Of a stretch of 64,000 nucleotides of DNA, positions 58,214-64,000 are shown one piece after another. How positions within the stretch are numbered: the first letter of the stretch is position 1; every line of letters begins with the position of its first letter. Origin of the DNA: CFX2 sp014338005 (GTDB lineage: Bacteria > Chloroflexota > Anaerolineae > Aggregatilineales > Phototrophicaceae); contig SZPE01000012.1 of the NCBI GenBank assembly GCA_030263555.1, positions 1 through 64,000 of the forward strand, in the 5' to 3' direction. The notes below the pieces were generated by a model. The model made no database searches, had not been told where the DNA came from, and saw only the letters and a list, made by a program, of their open reading frames with translations. The translations under genes were made by a program, and so were the position numbers.

Positions 58214-59317
58214 ATGTTAAACATCAACCCGGACAATAAAAAACTGATCCTCTCCATTGACGGCGGCGGGATGCGCGGCACGATCACCATCGCCATGCTG
58301 GCCGAACTGGAAAAGCTGACCGGCAAAACCTGCCCGGAGCTGTTCGATATGGTGGCCGGCACCAGCACCGGGGCGATCATCGCCGCCGGGTTTGGTCTGG
58401 GGCTTTCCGCCCAGGAGATACTGGAAAAGGTCTACAAACACGGTCTGCCGGAGGGTTTCCGCGCCCAACCGCAGGGGCTGCTGCTGTGGCTGCGCTACCT
58501 GCTGGGCGGCCTGCGCGCCGTTTATAACTTCCAGCCTTTCCTGGATGTATTGGGGCCGCTGGCGGCGGGCAAAACCATCGGCGACCTGCAAAACCCGATT
58601 GTTTTTATGACCACCCGCGATCTGCGTACCAACAACACCTATTACGTAGTTAGTCGAGGGCGCGGCGGGGCGCGTTTCGCCGACTGGCCGGTGACAGGCG
58701 CAGTGGCCGCCAGCGGCGCTGCACCCATCTATTTTCCGCCCGTGCTGGGCAATCTGGTGGATGGCGGCGTCGGCACGTCCGGCAATCCCGTCTTGGCAGC
58801 CACCGTCGAGGCGATGGAGTTTATCGGCTCGGAAGCCGGCTTTATCCCCGGCCAGGTCATTCATTTTTCGCTCGGCACAGGCTATCGCGCCAATACCTTC
58901 GCCGGCGGCGCGGGCAGCCGCTTCTGGCTTTATGACTGGGTGGTTTATATCATCTCCGGCTTTCTGGACGATACCGCCTTGCAGCAGGTATTCGGCACGC
59001 GCGCGGTGTATCGCGGGCGGGTGGACGTGCGCCGCTACAACCCCTACCTTGACCCGGCTTCCCTGCGCGATACGCTCGGCATCAACCTGGCCGGGCGGCC
59101 CGACCCGCGCAAGCTGGAATTGGACTCCTACAGCCCGGCGCAGATCGAACTGATGGAAGAAATCGGGCGGGCTTACGCGCGCCGGGTGGCCTGGGATGAG
59201 CCGGGTTATATGCCCTGGGTGGAAACCCCCGGCGACCGTCACGGCCAGGGGCGCGACGGCGGCCATCCGCTGCCCGGCATCCTGCCGGTGGACTGGCGCG
59301 GCAGCCTGTACCGTTAG
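58214..59317 (+). CDS. Patatin-like phospholipase
   Basis: Serine lipid acyl hydrolase of 367 residues. Oxyanion box GGGMRG (17-22), nucleophile GTSTG (Ser51) and catalytic aspartate in VDGGVG (Asp183) are all intact, so the Ser-Asp dyad is complete. No signal peptide. It is of the single-domain bacterial type seen in CBASS effectors (CapV), but no cyclic-nucleotide synthase gene is nearby, and it is followed by a convergent membrane-protein gene. Probably acts on membrane phospholipids or lysolipids. Confidence 0.93.
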   Translation: MLNINPDNKKLILSIDGGGMRGTITIAMLAELEKLTGKTCPELFDMVAGTSTGAIIAAGFGLGLSAQEILEKVYKHGLPEGFRAQPQGLLLWLRYLLGGLRAVYNFQPFLDVLGPLAAGKTIGDLQNPIVFMTTRDLRTNNTYYVVSRGRGGARFADWPVTGAVAASGAAPIYFPPVLGNLVDGGVGTSGNPVLAATVEAMEFIGSEAGFIPGQVIHFSLGTGYRANTFAGGAGSRFWLYDWVVYIISGFLDDTALQQVFGTRAVYRGRVDVRRYNPYLDPASLRDTLGINLAGRPDPRKLELDSYSPAQIELMEEIGRAYARRVAWDEPGYMPWVETPGDRHGQGRDGGHPLPGILPVDWRGSLYR

Positions 59318-59350
59318 CCAGTTCCAAGTGCCGCGTGAAAGCCAGAACTT

Positions 59351-61621
59351 TTACGAGCCACCGGCGGTTTCCAGCACCGCGAAGCCGGCTTCCAGGGGCG
59401 TGCCGCCGGCGTCCCAGGCGGGCAGTCGTTCCCCGGTGGCCGGATTGACCCAACCCAGGCGCAGGCGAACACCCGCCGGAAAGTCGCCCAGGAAGGCCAG
59501 CCGGTCGGTCACGGCCAAACTCGGCTGCCAGCCGGACGTGGGCGCATAACCGCCCAACGGCGCGCGGTCTTGCTGCGCCAGGATGTCCCCGTTTTCGTCC
59601 AGCAGGTGTACGAACCAGGCGTAATCGCCGCTCAGGGGCGCGTCCGCCGACCATTCCAGCGTCACCCGCAGGCTGCCCGCCGAACGCGCTGCGCCGTAAG
59701 CCTTCAGCCGGATGTCCCCGAAACGGTGTCCTGCCGGGTGGTCGGCAGGTGCGGGCGACAGATCAAAGAGCAGCGCGCGGTGATCGGGGACGGCGCGTTC
59801 AACCACAAAGGCCGCGCGCTCCCACAGGTCGCGTTCCTGCCAGTTGGCCGGGTCGCCGGGCGCGAACCAGGTCAGCAGCCACAGACGATTCCCCTGCCGC
59901 AGCGCGTAACCCCACAGGGGCGCGGCCAGCGGGTCGTCAGGCGTGGTCGGCGCGTTGGTGGAAAATACCCGCCAGCGCCTATCCAGGTCGAGCAGGCTTT
60001 CGCCCCACAGCGACGAAGCGGCCACCACTGTACCCGGCGGCTGGAGCGCCTGCTTCAACGCTGCCAGCTTTTCCGCTTCCGGGCTGTCGTTTTGCCGGGC
60101 GGCGGGCAGGCTCAAAACGACCAAAACCGCCGCCGCCAATATCGCGGGCGCGAACCGCCGCGCTTTCGTGCGCGCCGTCAAAATCAGCAGCGGCCAGGGT
60201 AAAACGACCAGCATCAGCGCAACCAGCGGATGCAGGCCGTCCACGCCGCCGGACAGCCAGGCCGGTTCGGGCGGCAGTCCCGCGCGGGCGAAAGCCAGCG
60301 TGCCGATGATCGGGCTGAGGGCCGGGTCGGTCAGAACCGCGTCCGCCAGCCCTGAAACGGGTGCATCCACCACGCCGGTATAATAATGGGTGTACAGATA
60401 GCCGATATACGGGTAAAAGCTGTACAGCGCGCCCAACACCTGCACACCGACCGACAGCCCGACCATCCCGACCAGCGCGCCTGCCAGTGCCGGTCGCGTC
60501 CAGGCCGCTTCGATCAGCGGGGCCAGCATCAGCGCCAGCCAGGGCAGCGCGGGGATCAAAAAACGCGGCCCCCACACGATGCCGCCGTGCCAGCTCCACC
60601 ATCCGGCAAACATCAACATCTGGAGCGTGGCCAGCGCCAGCGCCAGCCAAGCTGCCCAGGGCGCGCGCCGTTGCAGCACCAGCCAGCCGGGGATCGCCAG
60701 CAGCAGCGCCGGGTTGTACCAGAACAGCCCGCGATACGGGCTGATGGTCAGCCCGTACAGGCCGGTTAAAAAAGGCTGCGTGAAACCCTCGCCCGCCGCG
60801 AAGTGATAACCGCTGTTAAACGGGCTGCCGAAGCGCGCCAGGTTGTACAGCCCCAGCAGCGCCAGCGCCGCCAGCACCGGCAGGCCCAAAGCGGCCAAAT
60901 CGCGCCGGGTTTCCCGCCCCGGCCACAGCCTTCCAGGCCGGGTGGGCGGCTGAAAACGCGGGACGAACACAAACGCCCCCATGACCGGCGCGGCCAGCAT
61001 ATAAACCAGGTTCACACCGGCCAGCAGCCCCAGGCAGATACCGCCCGCCGCCAGCCATAAACGGCGCGCAGACGATTGGCTCTGCCCGGCGCGTGTTTTC
61101 CAGACCGCCAGCGCCGCCAGCATCCGCAGCAGCCCGGCCAGCGGCTCGCCGAACAGCGTCTTAACATAAACGACCGCCATCGTCGCCAGCCCGTAAACCA
61201 GCGCCGTGATAAAAGCCGTCCGGGGGCGGAAGTTCAGCCCACGCGCCAGCGTATACAGCGCCAGGGCGGCAGCTGCCGTCACCAGCGGGTTAAAAAGCAT
61301 GGCCGCTGCGCGAAGGTTCAGCCAGGGCAGCGCCTCCGCCAGCAGCGCCACAGGAACCAGCGCCAGCGAAGGCGTCGGGCCTTTTTTGGCGTACAGCGCG
61401 CCATCCCCCCCGAACGCCCCCATGCGCGACATTTGCAGAGGTTGGAGCGCGTCCAGCGCCCCCATCACGCCGATTTCCGGCGCGCCATGCCGGATGGCCG
61501 CCGCCGCCACCGCCAGCAGCGCCCGCCCGTCGTCGCTGTTGACCTCCGGCACGTACACCAGCAGGTAAACCCCCAGCAGCAGGCAGCCGAGTACAAAACG
61601 GCGGCGGTTTTCTACGCTCAT
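59351..61621 (-). CDS. GT-C-type membrane glycosyltransferase-like protein
   Basis: Integral membrane protein of 756 residues with about eleven helices. The first external loop (YVPEVNSDDGRALLAVAAAAI) carries the acidic pair typical of GT-C enzymes. A C-terminal beta domain (about 600-750; DYAWFVHLLDENGDILAQQDRAPLGGY) is closely related to the ends of the two GT-C proteins at 43-47 kb. The ATG at 61621 is chosen because AAGG precedes it; another in-frame ATG lies four codons upstream. Probably transfers polyprenyl-linked sugars outside the membrane. Confidence 0.84.
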   Translation of the reverse strand: MSVENRRRFVLGCLLLGVYLLVYVPEVNSDDGRALLAVAAAAIRHGAPEIGVMGALDALQPLQMSRMGAFGGDGALYAKKGPTPSLALVPVALLAEALPWLNLRAAAMLFNPLVTAAAALALYTLARGLNFRPRTAFITALVYGLATMAVVYVKTLFGEPLAGLLRMLAALAVWKTRAGQSQSSARRLWLAAGGICLGLLAGVNLVYMLAAPVMGAFVFVPRFQPPTRPGRLWPGRETRRDLAALGLPVLAALALLGLYNLARFGSPFNSGYHFAAGEGFTQPFLTGLYGLTISPYRGLFWYNPALLLAIPGWLVLQRRAPWAAWLALALATLQMLMFAGWWSWHGGIVWGPRFLIPALPWLALMLAPLIEAAWTRPALAGALVGMVGLSVGVQVLGALYSFYPYIGYLYTHYYTGVVDAPVSGLADAVLTDPALSPIIGTLAFARAGLPPEPAWLSGGVDGLHPLVALMLVVLPWPLLILTARTKARRFAPAILAAAVLVVLSLPAARQNDSPEAEKLAALKQALQPPGTVVAASSLWGESLLDLDRRWRVFSTNAPTTPDDPLAAPLWGYALRQGNRLWLLTWFAPGDPANWQERDLWERAAFVVERAVPDHRALLFDLSPAPADHPAGHRFGDIRLKAYGAARSAGSLRVTLEWSADAPLSGDYAWFVHLLDENGDILAQQDRAPLGGYAPTSGWQPSLAVTDRLAFLGDFPAGVRLRLGWVNPATGERLPAWDAGGTPLEAGFAVLETAGGS

Positions 61622-61711
61622 CAGCCTTCCCAAAGAGTCAAAAAAGCCGGTTGAAACCTGGCTGCCGATTATATATGCTGAAAGGCGGGCTTTAACAGCC
61701 GGAGGTTTTTG

Positions 61712-61990
61712 ATGATTTTATTGACCCTGAACGCGGTTTTTGCGGCAGCTTTTTTGATCGCCGGCAGGAACGCCGCCCGCCGGGGCTGGCCGTTCGTCCG
61801 GCACGGCTGGACGCTGGTGCAGGCGCAAGCCGACGCGCCGGACGCCCGCCGGAACGTCGAACGCCGCCGGGTGATCGGCGAGGGTGGGCGTTTTTTGATC
61901 GGCGGTCTGCTGTGGTTGGGCGCCGGCGCGGTCGAACTGGCTGCCGGGGTTTATTTCGCCGTCCAGACGATTCGACTGCTGACCGCGTGA
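61712..61990 (+). CDS. Small membrane protein, unknown
   Basis: 92 residues with two hydrophobic segments (residues 3-18 and 64-88) and a basic, hydrophilic middle (NAARRGWPFVRHGW, DARRNVERRR). GGAGG lies 6 bp before the ATG, which is strong support for translation; a TTG one codon earlier is the other choice. It does not overlap any better gene and sits between a GT-C gene and the sugar-dehydrogenase lipoprotein. No family recognised. Confidence 0.7.
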   Translation: MILLTLNAVFAAAFLIAGRNAARRGWPFVRHGWTLVQAQADAPDARRNVERRRVIGEGGRFLIGGLLWLGAGAVELAAGVYFAVQTIRLLTA

Positions 61991-62013
61991 AACCCGCCGT
62001 GTATAATGGCGGG
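61979..62013 (+). promoter_or_regulatory. Promoter CTGACC-N17-TATAAT with inverted repeat around the -10
   Basis: -35 at 61979-61984, perfect -10 at 62002-62007. CCCGCC (61993-61998) and GGCGGG (62008-62013) flank the -10 symmetrically and could be an operator. The -35 lies in the last codons of the small membrane-protein gene. Confidence 0.5.
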
Positions 62014-62046
62014 CGTTTGTCCTGCTGATGATTTTAACGAGCCGCT

Positions 62047-63486
62047 GTGAACATAAAATCTCATCGCGCGTTTTTGCACCTTTACGCCCTGGCGCTGCTG
62101 CTGGCGGCGGCCTGCGGCCCGAATGCCACGCCATCCGCCTTCCAGGCCACGCTGCCGCCGACGGCCCTGGGCGCGCCGGTCTACAGCCCCACGCCCACCC
62201 TTACACCGTCATTGACGCCCACGCTGACGCCCACACCAACGCTCACCGCCACCTTCACGCCTACGCTCACGCCCACGCTGACGCCGACACCCACGCTTTC
62301 CCCGACGGCCACACTCACGCCCACCCCCACGCCGCCGCTGTGGACGCTGACGCCGGTCACGAACGCCGGTGCGCCGCCTTTCCAGCACCAGCCGGCGGAT
62401 TTTGCCCCTACCGCCGGGTGGAGCTGTGAGGATTTCCCCTGCGAGGATGACATCGCCGGCTTTTTGCAGCGGATTCGCGTCCCGGCGGGTTACAGAGTCG
62501 AACCGGCGGGCAAATTCCCCGGCCAGCCGATGCAGATCACCTACGGGCCGGATGGCCGCCTGTACGGTACGGTACTGGAAAACGGCACGCGGAACGGCGC
62601 GGTTTATGCCCTCAACCCGGACGGCAGCGCCGCGCGGTACAGCGGCGATTTAATCTCGCCGGTAGGGCTGGCCTTCCAGCCGGGGACGGACGTGTTATAC
62701 GTCACAGCGCGGGTGACGCCGCTGCAAGGCGGCGGCCTATGGCGCGTGCAGCCGGGCGGCGCGACCGAGCTTGTGCTGGATGATTTACCATGCTGTTTTT
62801 CGATCATTGATAACCAGCCCAACGGCATCGTATTCGGGCCGGACGGCTACCTGTACATGGGCATCGGCAGCCTGACCGATCACGGCGAATCGACGCAGCC
62901 GGAATCGAAACCCTTCGCCGACGTGCGCCCCGACGAAGCGGCCATTTTACGCATCCAGCCGCACACCGGCGAAATTTCCGTCTATGCCAGGGGAATCCGC
63001 AACCCGTATGACCTGACCTTCGGCCCCGATGGGCAGATGTACGCCACCGATACCGGCATCCTGGCCGGGCCGGGCGACCGGCTGCTGGCCGTCAGCCCGG
63101 AGGCTTTTTACGGCTGGCCGTATTACCGGATGCGCGGCTGCGAGGACTGCCCCCCGCGCGCCGCCGAGGTGATCGCGCCTGACCTGTACAGCTTCCCGGA
63201 TTTTACGCTGCCGCGCGGGCTGGTGGCCTACACCGGGACGCAGTTCCCGGCCAACCTGTTCGGCCATCTGTTTGTGGCGCTGTGGAACGGCACGCCAACC
63301 GCCCAGCGCATCGTCCGCATTGACCCGAACGACTGGCGGCTGGGGCGCGAGGATTACACGCCGGAGCCGTTCGTGACCGGGTTAATCCGCCCGGTGGACG
63401 TGGCGCTGTCGCCTGATGGCGCGCTGGTGGTGGCCGATTTTATCTACGGCCACGTCTGGCGAATTGTTTATATAGGCGTCGGGTGA
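62047..63486 (+). CDS. PQQ/sorbosone-dehydrogenase-type six-bladed propeller lipoprotein
   Basis: Exported lipoprotein of 479 residues starting at GTG. Signal LYALALLLAAAC has a lipobox; a long TPTLTPSLTPTLTPTP linker (about 40-100) holds the enzyme away from the membrane. The propeller (about 135-479) has MQITYGPDGRLYGT, NGIVFGPDGYLYMGIGS, GIRNPYDLTFGPDGQMYATD and DVALSPDGALVVADFIYGHVWRI, the pattern of PQQ-dependent sugar dehydrogenases and L-sorbosone dehydrogenase. Cys-Cys in LPCCFSI and CEDC are unusual extras. Substrate likely a free sugar; PQQ binding is inferred. Confidence 0.88.
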   Translation: MNIKSHRAFLHLYALALLLAAACGPNATPSAFQATLPPTALGAPVYSPTPTLTPSLTPTLTPTPTLTATFTPTLTPTLTPTPTLSPTATLTPTPTPPLWTLTPVTNAGAPPFQHQPADFAPTAGWSCEDFPCEDDIAGFLQRIRVPAGYRVEPAGKFPGQPMQITYGPDGRLYGTVLENGTRNGAVYALNPDGSAARYSGDLISPVGLAFQPGTDVLYVTARVTPLQGGGLWRVQPGGATELVLDDLPCCFSIIDNQPNGIVFGPDGYLYMGIGSLTDHGESTQPESKPFADVRPDEAAILRIQPHTGEISVYARGIRNPYDLTFGPDGQMYATDTGILAGPGDRLLAVSPEAFYGWPYYRMRGCEDCPPRAAEVIAPDLYSFPDFTLPRGLVAYTGTQFPANLFGHLFVALWNGTPTAQRIVRIDPNDWRLGREDYTPEPFVTGLIRPVDVALSPDGALVVADFIYGHVWRIVYIGVG

Positions 63487-63528
63487 GGGCGAGACAGTAG
63501 GCTACAAGGGCGCTCCGATAGTGGGCGA

Positions 63529-63552
63529 GACAGTGGGCTTAAGCCCACTGTC
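63529..63552. repeat. Perfect 24-bp palindrome of the GTGGGCTTAAGCCCAC family
   Basis: The half-site GACAGTGGGCTT is followed directly by its exact complement AAGCCCACTGTC. It lies in the 99-bp gap between convergent genes, like its relatives at 1769-1822. It would act as a hairpin in both directions. Confidence 0.75.
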
Positions 63553-63585
63553 AGCAAATCCACTGCCAGTCCCCCGCGCCATCCG

Positions 63586-64000
63586 TTACAAGGTAGTTTT
63601 GTCATCGCCTTCTTGCGCGTCTGGCTCGGCAGGGGGCATTTCTTCCGGCGATTCGGGCAGATCGGGCAGCGCATCTTGCGGCGCGTCCTGCGGCTCAGCT
63701 TCGGCGCTGACGGCGGCAGCTTCGCCCTCAGCCGCGACATCCGTCCCCCAACGCTGCGTAAAGCCCACCCGGCGCTTCTCCGGTTCCAGGTGGCTGATAC
63801 GCAGGCTGAGACGGTCGCCTTTTTTGACGTAGGAATACGGCTCTTTTAACGAACCGTCACCCATTTCGCTGAGGTGCAGCAGCCCTTCCAGGCCGTCGTC
63901 CAGGGCGATAAATGCCCCGAAGTCCACCACGTTCGTGACGACACCCTCCACCAGCTGGCCTTCGTGATAGCGTTTGTCGGTATCTTCCCAGGGGTCGCTT
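63586..64000 (-). CDS. S1 RNA-binding-domain protein, C-terminal part (runs off the window)
   Basis: The frame is open to the window edge; the visible 137 residues start SDPWEDTDKRYHEGQLVEGVV and contain one whole S1 domain (VTNVVDFGAFIALDDGLEGLLHLSEMG, then KKGDRLSLRISHLEPEKRRVGFTQR), the last of a probable series as in ribosomal protein S1. An acidic, Pro/Ala-rich tail (about 60 residues, DALPDLPESPEEMPP) follows. An internal GTG is present but is not a start. Likely 30S ribosome-associated mRNA binding. Confidence 0.88.
   Translation of the reverse strand, partial: SDPWEDTDKRYHEGQLVEGVVTNVVDFGAFIALDDGLEGLLHLSEMGDGSLKEPYSYVKKGDRLSLRISHLEPEKRRVGFTQRWGTDVAAEGEAAAVSAEAEPQDAPQDALPDLPESPEEMPPAEPDAQEGDDKTTL

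Noticed and set aside
58214..59317. Patatin lipase as a CBASS effector together with the TIR genes
   Set aside because: No cyclic oligonucleotide synthase, Cap2/Cap3 or HORMA/TRIP13 gene is in the window, and the nearest TIR gene is 20 kb away.

Overview
This window is about 60% GC by eye and looks like a chromosome segment of a filamentous or anaerobic Chloroflexota bacterium, most likely Anaerolineae-like. The lineage is inferred from gene style, not from a marker gene. The signs are secreted proteins with long Thr/Pro linkers (TPTPTPT), TIR-domain proteins fused to other modules, many GTG/TTG starts, polyisoprenyl-type GT-C membrane enzymes with a shared C-terminal beta domain, and a branched-chain amino-acid-type (Liv) ABC cluster containing an acyl-CoA synthetase. 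No rRNA, tRNA, CRISPR array or complete insertion sequence was seen.

Layout. 1-1.7 kb: a PAS histidine kinase and a CheY-like receiver (+). 1.9-11.8 kb: one long minus-strand operon, livG - acyl-CoA synthetase - restriction endonuclease - N4-cytosine-type methyltransferase - livH - four-helix-bundle cassette - livM - livK-like binding protein - livF. The R-M pair and the four-helix-bundle gene sit inside an otherwise ordinary uptake/activation operon. 12-13.4 kb: alpha/beta lipase and Hsp20 (-). 13.6-20.8 kb: a class A PBP whose transpeptidase motifs are lost, a lytic transglycosylase behind a promoter with a LexA-like box, a three-PAS histidine kinase and an MBL hydrolase. 20.9-38.5 kb: the richest region. 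It holds a protein with a broken metzincin zinc motif, three TIR proteins of different architecture (TIR-TM-coil-WD40-jelly rolls; TIR-macro-like-deoxyribosyltransferase-like; TIR-TM-penicillin-binding protein), a TrmA/RumA-family protein without its catalytic cysteine, an acyltransferase-methyltransferase read-through fusion, a ParB-like-fold protein and SurE.

38.7-49 kb: erythromycin-esterase homologue, GH1 glucosidase, nucleotidyltransferase, lipoprotein, two large GT-C-type membrane proteins, a small monooxygenase-like protein and a DipZ-type thioredoxin. 49-55 kb: a minus-strand operon of three large exported or membrane proteins (VWA/SdrB/dockerin-like; SH3/beta-propeller; SH3/FGE-sulfatase-like). 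55.1-64 kb: MFS exporter, phosphoesterase, unknown gene, patatin lipase, a third GT-C protein, a small membrane protein, a PQQ-type sugar dehydrogenase lipoprotein and the 3' part of an S1-domain protein.

The main theme is cell-envelope biology joined to intracellular signalling. The TIR-PBP fusion, and a TIR protein whose sensor part probably lies outside the membrane, suggest that TIR enzymes (often NADases) are wired directly to wall or surface sensing. The strongest candidate for an undescribed system is the TIR-PBP at 35.3-38.5 kb, together with the two other TIR proteins and the pseudo-PBP in the same 25 kb.
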